Positions 11,522-19,233 of a DNA stretch of 30,653 nucleotides are shown in pieces. This stretch comes from a virus. A model generated the notes under the pieces. That model was not told the origin of the DNA, did no database searches, and saw nothing but the letters and a program-made list of their open reading frames with translations. Where the stretch lies: positions 1 through 30,653 of the IMG/VR virus record IMGVR_UViG_3300031963_000654; one strand, given 5' to 3'. Position 1 is the first letter of the stretch. Every line of letters begins with the position of its first letter. The position numbers were made by a program, and so were the translations under genes.

Positions 11522-12818
11522 ACCAACATACCTGCCGCGTCAAATCGAAGCGTTGAACTACTTGAACACCGATAGCATCGTGGAGCAAGTTCTTTATGGT
11601 GGCGCGGCAGGGGGTGGCAAGACAAAGCTCGGTTGTATGTGGCAGATACAACGCCGTTTGAAGTACGCAGGGACACGTTCTCTTATTGGACGTAGCAAAT
11701 TAGACACTTTGAAAAAGACGACGTTAAACACGTTCTTTGAAACGGCTGAGGAGTTTGGATTGATAGCGAATAAACACTACACGTTCAACGGACAATCCAA
11801 CGTGATAAAGTTCTTCAACGGAAGCGAAATTGTTTTGAAAGACTTGTTCGCTTACCCTTCGGACGTAAATTTCAATTCACTTGGATCGTTAGAAATTACA
11901 GATTACTTTATTGACGAGTGTTCCGAAGTAACTGAAAAGGCGGTCAGCATCGTTCACTCCAGATGCCGTTACAAGTTAAACGAGTTTGGGTTAATTCCCA
12001 AAGGTTTCTTGTCGTGCAATCCTGCGAAAGGGTGGCTTTACAACGAGTTCTACATGAAGAACAACCGAAACGAATTGCCTTCACACCGCGCGTTTGTGCA
12101 AGCGTTACCGCAGGACAATCCATTCTTACCTGTGGCTTACATTGAATCGTTACGTCGCCTTCCCGAATACGACCGCAAAAGACTTTTAGAAGGGAACTGG
12201 GAGTTCGACGACGACAGCGACAAGTTATTTCAAACGGAGAACTTACTTCGAATGTTCCGCAACGAAGTAATCAATGAAGGCAAGAAGTATATCACAGCCG
12301 ACATAGCGCGATTCGGTAAGGACAGAACCATTATTTGCGTTTGGGAAGGTCTAACTATCATCGACATAATTGAGTTGAATAGAGCCGCTATTGACGAAGT
12401 TGTTAACCGCATACGCCTTGTCATGAAAGACCACTCAATTCTTCTGCAAAATGTTATCGCAGATGAAGACGGCATCGGCGCGGGAGCCGTTGATTATTTG
12501 AAGTGCGTAGGATTCCAAAATGGATCAAAACCAAAGCACGCGCAATACCAAAATCTCAAAAGCGAATGTTACTATAAATTGGCGCAATATGTTGAAGAAA
12601 ATAAGCTCACTATTTTAGTGAACGGACGCAAGGAACAAATCGTCAAGGAGCTGGAAATGATTAAGCGACACCGCGCGGACGTGGAAGGAAAATTGCAAGT
12701 AACCCCGAAGGATGTAATCAAGAACCGCGAAGGCATTTCTCCAGACGTTGCAGACGCGATAATGATGCGAATGTATTTCGAACTTAATCCTTCTTATGGT
12801 CAGTATGTTGTAGGTTAG
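11508..12818 (+). CDS. terL: Terminase large subunit
   Basis: A 436-residue protein from ATG 11508. It is the packaging ATPase and headful/cos nuclease that drives DNA into the prohead through the portal. Walker A is GGAAGGGKT (residues 31-39), Walker B is DYFIDE (D136, E137), and SCNPAKGW is the likely coupling motif. The C-terminal RNase H-like nuclease is seen in ITADIARFGKDRT, VIADEDGIGAGAVD and SPDVADAIMM, which supply the three acidic metal ligands. The length is normal. It is unusual that terL sits at the end of the plus-strand replication unit, while portal, protease and capsid are on the other strand. Confidence 0.95.
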   Translation: MQPYKPTYLPRQIEALNYLNTDSIVEQVLYGGAAGGGKTKLGCMWQIQRRLKYAGTRSLIGRSKLDTLKKTTLNTFFETAEEFGLIANKHYTFNGQSNVIKFFNGSEIVLKDLFAYPSDVNFNSLGSLEITDYFIDECSEVTEKAVSIVHSRCRYKLNEFGLIPKGFLSCNPAKGWLYNEFYMKNNRNELPSHRAFVQALPQDNPFLPVAYIESLRRLPEYDRKRLLEGNWEFDDDSDKLFQTENLLRMFRNEVINEGKKYITADIARFGKDRTIICVWEGLTIIDIIELNRAAIDEVVNRIRLVMKDHSILLQNVIADEDGIGAGAVDYLKCVGFQNGSKPKHAQYQNLKSECYYKLAQYVEENKLTILVNGRKEQIVKELEMIKRHRADVEGKLQVTPKDVIKNREGISPDVADAIMMRMYFELNPSYGQYVVG

Positions 12819-12856
12819 CATAAGTTGGTTATATTAGCACAAATAAAACAAAACAA

Positions 12857-13063
12857 ATGAATAAAATAATGAGTAAATTTTTTAAAGGAACTGAAATTGC
12901 GATTGCGATTCTTCTTTTTATTGCACTTGGGTATTCAGTTATTACTGGAACTGAAATAGGAAAAGTTATAGACGTTGATTTTTGGACATTATCCTATCTA
13001 ATTTCATTAACCACACCTCGTATTCTTAGCGAATCTGAAGACGAAAAAACAGAACAAGAATGA
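12857..13063 (+). CDS. Small membrane protein
   Basis: Sixty-eight residues from ATG 12857 (MNKIMSKFFKGTEIAIAILL). One clear membrane segment (IAIAILLFIALGYSVITG) is followed by a weaker hydrophobic stretch (FWTLSYLISLTTPRIL) and an acidic cytoplasmic-like tail (SESEDEKTEQE). It could act in superinfection exclusion or host takeover, or as an accessory holin, but no family is recognised. It lies 38 nt after terL and overlaps the next gene by 4 nt. AT-rich composition. Confidence 0.65.
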   Translation: MNKIMSKFFKGTEIAIAILLFIALGYSVITGTEIGKVIDVDFWTLSYLISLTTPRILSESEDEKTEQE

Positions 13064-13272
13064 AACAAACACCACTATACACGTCACTAAAAATGACACA
13101 GGAACGCGAACGCGAAATTGTGAACTCAATGGCGACGTATTTTCAACAAGGAAAGGTTCTTGGCGACATTCTCCTTGAACTTTCACAGCGCAAGGATATG
13201 AACGCAAAGGAGAAAGTATATCTTGCGTTAATGATAGGTTCAATGATGTCTAAACCGAATGAACAAAAGTAA
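13060..13272 (+). CDS. Hypothetical small helical protein
   Basis: Seventy residues from ATG 13060, coupled by ATGA. It appears all-alpha, with TSLKMTQEREREIVNSMATY and VLGDILLELSQRKDMNAKEK. The family is not recognised, though short proteins of this kind (I-V-x-x-M...QGKV-x-DI-x-x-LS) occur in Bacteroidota phages. It overlaps the MazG-like gene by 14 nt. Confidence 0.65.
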   Translation: MKQTPLYTSLKMTQEREREIVNSMATYFQQGKVLGDILLELSQRKDMNAKEKVYLALMIGSMMSKPNEQK

Positions 13273-13453
13273 TTTACTCACGCAAGTTGTCGCTGAATTA
13301 GAAGCGCGTGAAGCGAAGGGAATTGAAACGTACGGAACAACGTTAGACCGAACCGACTTAACGCGCTCAGAATGGCTGCAACACGCGTACGAGGAAGCGT
13401 TAGACCTTGCGTTGTATTTGAAGAAACTAAAAATTGAAGAAGATGGAAATTAA
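13259..13453 (+). CDS. MazG-like / dNTP pyrophosphohydrolase-related protein
   Basis: Sixty-four residues from ATG 13259. The motif KGIETYGTTLDRTDLTRSEW, then LQHAYEEALDLALYLKKL, matches small phage proteins of the all-alpha NTP pyrophosphohydrolase (MazG-like) type, where the H-x-x-E-E...D residues of the second helix bind metal. Such enzymes trim the nucleotide pool or the (p)ppGpp-related stress response during infection. It is shorter than full MazG domains and may need to oligomerise to be active. The assignment rests on motif resemblance. Confidence 0.6.
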   Translation: MNKSNLLTQVVAELEAREAKGIETYGTTLDRTDLTRSEWLQHAYEEALDLALYLKKLKIEEDGN

Positions 13454-13745
13454 CAAAACACCTGTTGCATACTTTTTTCACGAGTTAGCCGACATAAAAA
13501 AAAATGTTCCTTATGAATTACAAGCCGAAACTATTACGAACTTATATGCTTATTGCAGACGCGTAGAAAAAGAAATGCTAATTGAATTTGCTGAATTTGT
13601 AGCGAAATACCCAGACAAAAATAGAAACGCAAACAATGAAATGTTACACGCAAAATCGAAGTACGACGGAGCAGAAAGGACGGTTGATTTATTAGACGAA
13701 TTTTACATTCAAAACTTTAACGAATATGCCAGAAAGCAAAACTAA
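13443..13745 (+). CDS. Hypothetical helical protein
   Basis: One hundred residues from ATG 13443; the TTG at 13434 is less likely. It is helical throughout (YFFHELADIKKNVPYELQAE; YCRRVEKEMLIEFAEFVAKY; AERTVDLLDEFYIQNFNEYA) and AT-rich. The family is not recognised; the EKEMLIEFAEF part recalls the EKEQIIDA helix of other small phage ORFs. It overlaps the gene before it by 11 nt and the RHH gene by 20 nt. Confidence 0.6.
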   Translation: MEINKTPVAYFFHELADIKKNVPYELQAETITNLYAYCRRVEKEMLIEFAEFVAKYPDKNRNANNEMLHAKSKYDGAERTVDLLDEFYIQNFNEYARKQN

Positions 13746-13911
13746 AAAAGGAATCTGCGTCTACTTACACAAAGACCTGTGGAACGAGATTGACGAGAAA
13801 CGCGGAGAGAATAGTCGCAACACTTTCTTAAGTGAGGCGATTGAGTTCTCAATGAAGTTCTACGTCCCAGAATCTAAAATAAAACACTCAGAACAAACGT
13901 CGACAAAATAG
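13726..13911 (+). CDS. Ribbon-helix-helix (CopG-like) regulator
   Basis: Sixty-one residues from ATG 13726. KKGICVYLHKDLWNEIDEKR, then SRNTFLSEAIEFSMKFY, has the RHH layout: a beta strand (GICVYL), helix A (KDLWNEIDEKRG), the turn NSRNTF, and helix B (LSEAIEF). Dimeric RHH proteins bind operators through the strand. It is the last gene of the plus-strand unit; its final 38 nt overlap the 3' end of the opposing spanin-like gene. It may act as an autoregulator or transcription switch. Confidence 0.72.
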   Translation: MPESKTKKGICVYLHKDLWNEIDEKRGENSRNTFLSEAIEFSMKFYVPESKIKHSEQTSTK

Positions 13912-14449
13912 CGACGGACGACGTTACGACTAAAGCGCGGTTTCTGCGCTTTTTTTGTTTGTCTAACTTTTTGTTTTCAGACGTTAGGTTGTTAATTTCT
14001 TCGTTCAACACATCGGTCTTTTGTTCATAAGCACCGACCGTTTCTTGCAAGTTGTTTATCTTTCTTTCCTCGATGTTTATTTGTTCCTTCAAGTTGTTAA
14101 TCACGAGCGAATCAGCAGCAATAACGCTATCGCAGGAGTTCACCAAAGTGATAACATCAACGCGATTAATAGTATCTCGAACAATAACAATATCACGAGT
14201 TCTTTGATAGGTGGTTTTGGCTGAAGATTGAGTGGTTTCATAGTATGCAAGTTGTTCTTTTAGTTCAAGTGTTTCTTCGAGAAGCATCTGGTATTCACCC
14301 GCGTTGTAGTTTATGATGCTATCTTGCTTTTGTACTTCAACGTGTACATATTTTGCGTCTTTCTTTCCAAACCAATAATAACAAACAACAGTCCAAATAG
14401 CAGTTGTCCCAACGAGCAACAAAGCAATTGCGAGTATATTCTTTCTCAT
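13874..14449 (-). CDS. Spanin-like protein (two membrane segments, coiled coil)
   Basis: A 191-residue protein from ATG 14449. It has an N-terminal membrane segment (ILAIALLLVGTTAIWTVVCY), a long charged coiled-coil region (LLEETLELKEQLAYYE; NNLKEQINIEERKINNLQET; EEINNLTSENKKLDKQK) and a C-terminal hydrophobic segment (ALVVTSSVAILSTFVLSVLF). Its position at the end of the endolysin-holin cluster suggests an outer-membrane disruption (spanin) role. The second hydrophobic segment is not like the two-gene Rz/Rz1 system and might insert in the outer or inner membrane. Function is inferred. A plus-strand terminator is embedded in its 3' end. Confidence 0.55.
   Translation of the reverse strand: MRKNILAIALLLVGTTAIWTVVCYYWFGKKDAKYVHVEVQKQDSIINYNAGEYQMLLEETLELKEQLAYYETTQSSAKTTYQRTRDIVIVRDTINRVDVITLVNSCDSVIAADSLVINNLKEQINIEERKINNLQETVGAYEQKTDVLNEEINNLTSENKKLDKQKKRRNRALVVTSSVAILSTFVLSVLF
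13932..13956 (+). terminator. Intrinsic terminator of the plus-strand unit
   Basis: AAAGCGC (13932-13938), the loop GGTTTCT, then GCGCTTT (13946-13952) running into seven T (13950-13956). It lies 20 nt after the last plus-strand stop and inside the coding sequence of the opposing gene (13874-14449), where it encodes a Lys/Arg-rich segment. No comparable minus-strand terminator is visible at this junction. Confidence 0.85.
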
Positions 14450-15447
14450 AGTATTTGTCCTTCGTGTATGCGTAAATTCTTGACGCTGAATTGACCATTC
14501 ACTCCCTTCTCAACGATAGCGAATCCGTGATTGTACTTCGAATAAGGGTTGTAGTCGGGAGATAATTCACTTAAGCAACCAACACCCCAACAGGTAATAA
14601 ACTTACCGTTAGCGTCGCGCTCATTGTGTTCCGCTGTTTGGTGGTGGTGTCCGCACAAAGAAGAAACTTTTGTCTTCAAGAACAACCCACGCGCCACGTT
14701 AACCGAAGGTAAGAACTGCTTCCCGAACTCATGCCCGTGAAATATCGACAACTTACCGATGTTCAACTTACTCTTTCCGTCAATCCAAGTGATATTGTGT
14801 TTATCTAAATGACACAAAGAAGAAAAGTCGAAAGCGTCAATGTCGAATAGTTCGGGTGCTTTAATTCGCATATATCTCCAGTACCTTTCCTCGTGGTTTC
14901 CTTCCTTGTAGTAGATGTGTGCGTTAGGAAACTGACCTCGTAACGTATCTACAAACTGACGCATCGCGTACAACTCATCTTTGAATTTTCTTTTGCGTGG
15001 ATCTTTGACAAAGTCGCTAATCATGTGACAATCGAGAGCATCGCCGTTTAAAATTACCGCGTCGCACCCTTGACGAATACCTTCGTTGATTGCAACGCTT
15101 AACGCTTCGTTGTCTTGATATGGAATGTGAATGTCTGACAGGATTAAAAACTTCGTTCCCTTCAACTCAACGTGTTTTCTTTTTTTAGCGTAAGACTTTG
15201 GTAGTGCGAATGGGTTCAACGGTCGTGGCTTCGCATCATAAAGAGATTTGTCGGTAGTATTTTTTCTGTCCATTTTTCCTTTCTGACCACGAATAATTCG
15301 AATGAATGTTCTCGCGTGTTCTTCGTCTTTGTATACCTCTGGATATTCAGCGAATAGTTTCTTCGCGAGAGTTAGCGAAGGTGTTTCTTTGAACTTTGAA
15401 CATACTTCTTCAGCTATTGTCCTCGCTGCTGTTTTCGGTGTTGCCAT
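14446..15447 (-). CDS. Calcineurin-like metallophosphoesterase
   Basis: A 333-residue protein from ATG 15447; the TTG at 15471 is unlikely. The N-terminal 60 residues are a helical domain (ARTIAEEVCSKFKETPSLTL, EEHARTFIRIIRGQKG) that may bind nucleic acid. The phosphoesterase core shows D105-x-H107 (SDIHIP), G135-D136-x2-D139 (NGDALD), G183-N184-H185-E186, HGHEFG and GHHHQT, so the two-metal site is complete. It may act on DNA ends or phosphorylated nucleotides. It lies between the holin genes and the spanin-like gene, overlapping the holin by 38 nt and the spanin-like gene by 4 nt. Its link to lysis is unclear. Confidence 0.85.
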   Translation of the reverse strand: MATPKTAARTIAEEVCSKFKETPSLTLAKKLFAEYPEVYKDEEHARTFIRIIRGQKGKMDRKNTTDKSLYDAKPRPLNPFALPKSYAKKRKHVELKGTKFLILSDIHIPYQDNEALSVAINEGIRQGCDAVILNGDALDCHMISDFVKDPRKRKFKDELYAMRQFVDTLRGQFPNAHIYYKEGNHEERYWRYMRIKAPELFDIDAFDFSSLCHLDKHNITWIDGKSKLNIGKLSIFHGHEFGKQFLPSVNVARGLFLKTKVSSLCGHHHQTAEHNERDANGKFITCWGVGCLSELSPDYNPYSKYNHGFAIVEKGVNGQFSVKNLRIHEGQIL

Positions 15448-15673
15448 TCTTTTGTTTTGTAAATCGTTCAATTACTGTTCCTCCAAACAAACCGCCTGTC
15501 AGTAAAGCGAGTGTGTCGAACATCGCGATTGGACAAACGTAGTATGTGAATGTTGCAATGTAACTCAAAACGATTAGGTTAATTGTAACAAATATAGCGA
15601 CAATTCGTTTCGAACTTACTTTCGTTGAAGACGTAAGCATTTCCTTGAGCCACGCTTTCAACTTGTCCTTCAT
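15410..15673 (-). CDS. Holin-like membrane protein
   Basis: Eighty-seven residues from ATG 15673. After an amphipathic start (MKDKLKAWLKEMLTSSTK) come two membrane segments (IVAIFVTINLIVLSYIATF and MFDTLALLTGGLFGGTVIE) and a polar tail (TENSSEDNS). The layout fits a class II-like holin that would let endolysin cross the inner membrane. It is coupled to the gene before it by ATGA. Its start region also matches small phage membrane proteins with an SSKR-x-x-x-x motif. Confidence 0.65.
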   Translation of the reverse strand: MKDKLKAWLKEMLTSSTKVSSKRIVAIFVTINLIVLSYIATFTYYVCPIAMFDTLALLTGGLFGGTVIERFTKQKNGNTENSSEDNS

Positions 15674-15918
15674 AAAAACTTCAATATGAACTGAACAATT
15701 AAGCCACCAACGACACCAGCAGCGGTTGCTATACCGCCCAAACGAGCGACCTGCAAACGTTGGTTATTTATGTACTTGTCGTGTTTTTGAACCTTACTCA
15801 CAAGACCTTCAATCTTCATTTCGTCGTCGCCAATTAGGACGTGATAGATGCGGTCAATCTTCTTGTTCAACTCTTGGAGTTCCTCGTGTATCAATGCTAT
15901 TTCTTTTTCGGTGTTCAT
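15670..15918 (-). CDS. XhlA/holin-like protein with one C-terminal membrane segment
   Basis: Eighty-two residues from ATG 15918; a GTG one codon earlier is possible. An N-terminal coiled coil (EKEIALIHEELQELNKKIDR), a middle GLVSKVQKHDKYINNQR element and a C-terminal membrane segment (IATAAGVVGGLIVQFIL) recall XhlA-type accessory lysis proteins. It begins on the last base of the endolysin stop (TGATG) and ends in an ATGA overlap with the two-segment holin, so the three form a tightly coupled lysis operon. A pinholin/antiholin pair is one option. Confidence 0.6.
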   Translation of the reverse strand: MNTEKEIALIHEELQELNKKIDRIYHVLIGDDEMKIEGLVSKVQKHDKYINNQRLQVARLGGIATAAGVVGGLIVQFILKFL

Positions 15919-16361
15919 CACTTGAAGTAAAGTTCTATTTCTGCTTCGCGTCTATTTACTAATCCCTTCAACACAACACCGCCGCCCTTGTTCCACATAC
16001 GGAAAGAATCGGCAATTGTAGCGTCGTTAGGGTTCACATTTAATTTTCTCAATACGGACGACTTCTTGAAACCACCCACACCAATGTTGTACGCAAGGGA
16101 AACACACGCGCTAAATTGATTCTCGTTGAGTGTTTGCGTTATCAATGCACGAACGGAAACGGCGAATTTGTCTACAACGTTTTTCGCTAACTGCTCGGCT
16201 CTCGCTTGTGTTATTACGTCGCCTTGCTTAACCTTTGTACCGTCTTCGTAGAAAGTATTTCCGTAGCCAATTGTCCATATAGCCGATGGACACTTATAAC
16301 TTTTCAATCGACAACCTTCAAAACGCTTCAATAGAGCGTAACCGTCTGCGTTAACTTTCAT
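15918..16361 (-). CDS. Endolysin, GH24 (T4-type) lysozyme
   Basis: A 147-residue protein from ATG 16361, with no signal peptide or extra binding domain. It cleaves the glycan strand of peptidoglycan. The catalytic region KRFEGCRLKSYKCPSAIWTI has E15, then eight residues, C24, five residues and T30, which fits the E-8aa-(D/C)-5aa-T rule of phage lysozymes with Cys replacing Asp. The sequence GYGNTFYEDGTKV and NENQFSACVSLAYNIGVGGF follow as usual. The length is typical. It is the first enzyme of the lysis cassette. Confidence 0.93.
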   Translation of the reverse strand: MKVNADGYALLKRFEGCRLKSYKCPSAIWTIGYGNTFYEDGTKVKQGDVITQARAEQLAKNVVDKFAVSVRALITQTLNENQFSACVSLAYNIGVGGFKKSSVLRKLNVNPNDATIADSFRMWNKGGGVVLKGLVNRREAEIELYFK

Positions 16362-16467
16362 TCACTAAGCGTTTAATTTGTTTCTCTTTCTTCAAAAGGT
16401 ACTTACGAAATTTTTCTTCGTAGACCTTCTGCTTAACCATATCTTTTTTGCGCCCTGCTTTCGCCAT
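16351..16467 (-). CDS. Small highly basic protein (38 aa)
   Basis: ATG 16467 to TAA 16351-16353, overlapping the endolysin start by 11 nt. It reads MAKAGRKKDMVKQKVYEEKF, then RKYLLKKEKQIKRLVNES. Nearly half the residues are Lys, Arg or Glu in a helical pattern. It lies between the connector gene and the endolysin and is packed like the real genes. It could bind nucleic acid, but no family is recognised. Confidence 0.6.
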   Translation of the reverse strand: MAKAGRKKDMVKQKVYEEKFRKYLLKKEKQIKRLVNES

Positions 16468-16481
16468 ATTTTTTGTTTTAG

Positions 16482-17054
16482 TTATCTAATCCATCCAAGA
16501 CCTTGACGACGATATGTGTACGAACGTCTGTCGCGTCCGTCGCTAATCTCAAAAGCGTTCGATGGATAAACATTTGTTTGTGACCATATCTGCTGAGTTT
16601 CGTTCGTCGTGTACTCTGGAAAGTCTGATTGATTGAAACATAAAAAGTCAACCATTCTTTGAGTGTAGAACATTGCTTTCGAACGCGATTGATCGCGGTA
16701 GTTCTGCAAGTCGGTTTGTGTTATCGGTGTAGTGTCTTCGCTTGTGCGAATAACAAGACTTCCATTGTCGGTTTTAACGTACAAATGAGGCAACATTTCG
16801 TACAAAGACCACCACATTATCATTCGACGCAAGTAAGTGTCAAGAAGTTCCTCGTATGCACCTGCAATGTCGTCGTTTACAACGTCTTCTTTAATCTTAT
16901 TGTAAAGGTCAGTTCCTAAATACAACTGCGCGTATTCGTCCTGCGCTAAATAGATAGCAGGGTACATCAAAAGCGGATCTACGCTTCCGTTAATCCAACT
17001 GTATTTTTTTATGTAGTTTTCGTCAATGAGTAGAACTTCGGGTTGTAGTGCCAT
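16482..17054 (-). CDS. DUF6712-like head-tail connector protein
   Basis: A 190-residue protein from ATG 17054. The sequence contains YIKKYSWINGSVDPLLMYPA, IYLAQDEYAQLYLGTDLYNK, RTSEDTTPITQTDLQNYRDQ and MVDFLCFNQSDFPEY. This matches the DUF6712 family found next to portal genes in Bacteroidota phages and thought to be a head completion or connector protein. It follows the portal gene by 11 nt. The structural role is inferred from position and family. Confidence 0.75.
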   Translation of the reverse strand: MALQPEVLLIDENYIKKYSWINGSVDPLLMYPAIYLAQDEYAQLYLGTDLYNKIKEDVVNDDIAGAYEELLDTYLRRMIMWWSLYEMLPHLYVKTDNGSLVIRTSEDTTPITQTDLQNYRDQSRSKAMFYTQRMVDFLCFNQSDFPEYTTNETQQIWSQTNVYPSNAFEISDGRDRRSYTYRRQGLGWIR

Positions 17055-17065
17055 TGTGTTTTTTA

Positions 17066-18772
17066 TTATGGATATTTAAGTGAACCTCTGTCGGGTCTGT
17101 TAATTGGAGCAGTACCTTCGATGCCTTTTTGTGGAACGTATGGGTTGTTTCCAACGCGCTTGTCATTGTTCAATCCGTCGTTAGGTAATATGCGTCCTTT
17201 TGAATCTCTTTTGCGAATATAAATTAGACGCTTCCAAAAATGGTGACAGAAGCAACCGCCGACATAGCGAAAGAGCGAATAGGTTTGAGCCCCTTCTGGA
17301 GCAAACGCTTTGTTCACTCCTGCTTTGCTCATTGCTTCAATATCTTCGTAACGAAAGATTGCGCCTGCTTGCGACATTTGAACCATTTCTTTACAAAACT
17401 CACGGCTGTTTGTGCTTATGTTTTGTGAATATGCGTAACGCAATTTATAAAGTCCAATGTCACCCCATTTAGATTCCTTTTCTCCTTGAGCGTCGCTCAT
17501 TGAAGGCATCTTGTTACGCTTCGCAAAGAACTCGCTTGTGTATTGCAATTCGTTTTCGGGTTCGGTTACGTCTTCTTCACTTACTAACTGCCATTCGTCT
17601 AAATCAATGTATTCCGCTTTTTCTTTTAGTACATCAATCCACTCACGACCGTCTTCATCTGAAAAGTCGTTCTCAGCATCCGCAACTACTTTTTTTTTTA
17701 ATTCGATTGATTGAGTTGTGGGTTCAACAACAACTGTAACGTCGTCGAAAACGTTGTTCATTTCAATCTTCAAATCACTTCCAAGAATAGGCGCGAAAGT
17801 ATTTGTTATGATTCGTTGATAAGGCTTAATAACTTGATTATTGAAAATCTCTAAACCAACCAACATTTCGTCCTTGTTAGAACCGAAGCCGTTAGATTCT
17901 CTAATTCCGTGAATAAGTGGTGAAACAACGCGGTGTCCAACCATGATTTGCTTCGCGGTTTCTTCGCTTAAAAACTGATATTGTTTGTCCGCATCTGAAA
18001 GAGGAAAATCTTTGATGTCGGGAACGCGTGTCGGATCTTCGTTAAAAGTCATCAAGAACTTACCCGCGTTACTTGCACCGCTTAAACGTTCTTCCCATTC
18101 ACGACGGATAGCCTCACGTTCTTCTTTTTGCGGTATTCCGTTTAAGAAGTTAATGATGAACGAAGGAAATAATCCGTTCAAGATATTGTTGACGTGATAC
18201 ATTCCCATTTGATGAGAAAGTTCAATGTAATTCAACGCTCCGAAATAGTCGGGTTTAGGATAGTACGAACTTCCTGCCATCATTCCGTGTGCATAGATAA
18301 CTTGACGCGGTTGTTCTTGCGCCTGTGAAGGGTTGAACGCAGGTATAAATTCGGGTTTGCCTTTCTTCGAACGTGAATTTCTCCAGTCTTTCGAATACCA
18401 AATACCCGTGATTTCTTCCTCTTCTTTGTCGTACGCAAGACGACAGTTTTCAAAAGGCAAATGGTTAATCTTTACAACGCGTGTAAAGTCCATCGACCAT
18501 ATCACCTCAGCAACAAACGCACCTTGTAGTTTTAAGTCGAAAGAAATTCCTTGTAAAGCACTATCGAGAATCGTTCCTGTACCTTGTCCCTCAATCATGA
18601 ACGCAATTGAGTTAGTCAACGCGTTGTGAATTGGAGAGTTGTAATACAGATTAATCAAATATTGGCTGTAAAGGTTGTCATTTCCGTAATCAATCCAACC
18701 GCTACGGTTCTCTTTTTCGATTGCTTCGGTAGGTATGTAACGACTTAATGCTATTTGCTGAATGTTGCTCAT
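17066..18772 (-). CDS. Portal protein with C-terminal extension
   Basis: A 568-residue protein from ATG 18772, sharing one base with the previous stop (TAATG). The N-terminal two thirds are a Bacteroidota-type portal (NLYYNSPIHNALTNSIAFMI; VIWSMDFTRVVKINHLPFEN; VGHRVVSPLIHGIRESNGFG). The portal is the dodecameric DNA gate of the head. The C-terminal 100 residues (TNSREFCKEMVQMSQAGAIF, RYEDIEAMSKAGVNKAFAPE, YVGGCFCHHFWKRLIYIRKR) form an extra module seen at the end of portal or Mu F-like proteins in these phages, with Cys and His that may bind metal. In transcription order it comes after the capsid genes. Confidence 0.85.
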   Translation of the reverse strand: MSNIQQIALSRYIPTEAIEKENRSGWIDYGNDNLYSQYLINLYYNSPIHNALTNSIAFMIEGQGTGTILDSALQGISFDLKLQGAFVAEVIWSMDFTRVVKINHLPFENCRLAYDKEEEEITGIWYSKDWRNSRSKKGKPEFIPAFNPSQAQEQPRQVIYAHGMMAGSSYYPKPDYFGALNYIELSHQMGMYHVNNILNGLFPSFIINFLNGIPQKEEREAIRREWEERLSGASNAGKFLMTFNEDPTRVPDIKDFPLSDADKQYQFLSEETAKQIMVGHRVVSPLIHGIRESNGFGSNKDEMLVGLEIFNNQVIKPYQRIITNTFAPILGSDLKIEMNNVFDDVTVVVEPTTQSIELKKKVVADAENDFSDEDGREWIDVLKEKAEYIDLDEWQLVSEEDVTEPENELQYTSEFFAKRNKMPSMSDAQGEKESKWGDIGLYKLRYAYSQNISTNSREFCKEMVQMSQAGAIFRYEDIEAMSKAGVNKAFAPEGAQTYSLFRYVGGCFCHHFWKRLIYIRKRDSKGRILPNDGLNNDKRVGNNPYVPQKGIEGTAPINRPDRGSLKYP

Positions 18773-19155
18773 TATGCGCCTGTATATATTACGTCTACGG
18801 GAATCGTAGGCGTTGAAACGTCAAAGTAAATTGTTCCGTTAGAAAGAATCATTGAACCACGTTCAACTAATCCAACAACGGACTCATCTGTTGGGTCTAA
18901 ATTCACCGCGCTGTTTTGTCCGTACACATCGTACTTGTACTTTCCAGCGTCAGTTAGACCAACTGTTGTTAAACGAATCTTTGTGACACGTTCGTTTTCG
19001 TTTATTACGGTAACGACTTGAGCGAGTTGTTCGCCTGTCATTTCGTAAGTAAGAATTAAAAGATAGTTTGTGAACGCAACGTTGAAATACTGACGACCTT
19101 CATCGAGTGAAAGCCAAGCATCTTGATTCGCTGTATTTGTGTTCAAATAAACCAT
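18772..19155 (-). CDS. Structural protein (Bacteroidota phage, function unknown)
   Basis: A 127-residue protein from ATG 19155. Its sequence (VYLNTNTANQDAWLSLDEGR; FTNYLLILTYEMTGEQLAQV; TTVGLTDAGKYKYDVYGQNS) matches a family that regularly lies between capsid and portal genes in Bacteroidota siphophages. The beta-rich composition and repeated VGL/YDVYG motifs suit a head-decoration, neck or tail-associated beta-sandwich protein. The exact role is not known. It lies behind a hairpin at 19188-19216. Confidence 0.65.
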   Translation of the reverse strand: MVYLNTNTANQDAWLSLDEGRQYFNVAFTNYLLILTYEMTGEQLAQVVTVINENERVTKIRLTTVGLTDAGKYKYDVYGQNSAVNLDPTDESVVGLVERGSMILSNGTIYFDVSTPTIPVDVIYTGA

Positions 19156-19187
19156 TCTATCTTTTTATTTGTTTGATGAAATTACAG

Positions 19188-19216
19188 CACAGAGGGACGC
19201 GTTGCCCCTCTATGTG
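19188..19216 (-). other. Intercistronic hairpin
   Basis: AGAGGG (19191-19196) pairs with CCCTCT (19206-19211), and CAC (19188-19190) with GTG (19214-19216) across a two-base bulge. It lies in the 78-nt gap between two structural genes. On the minus strand no T run follows, so it is more likely an mRNA processing or stability element than a full terminator. Confidence 0.5.
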
Positions 19217-19233
19217 TAAAAGTTTTTTTATTC

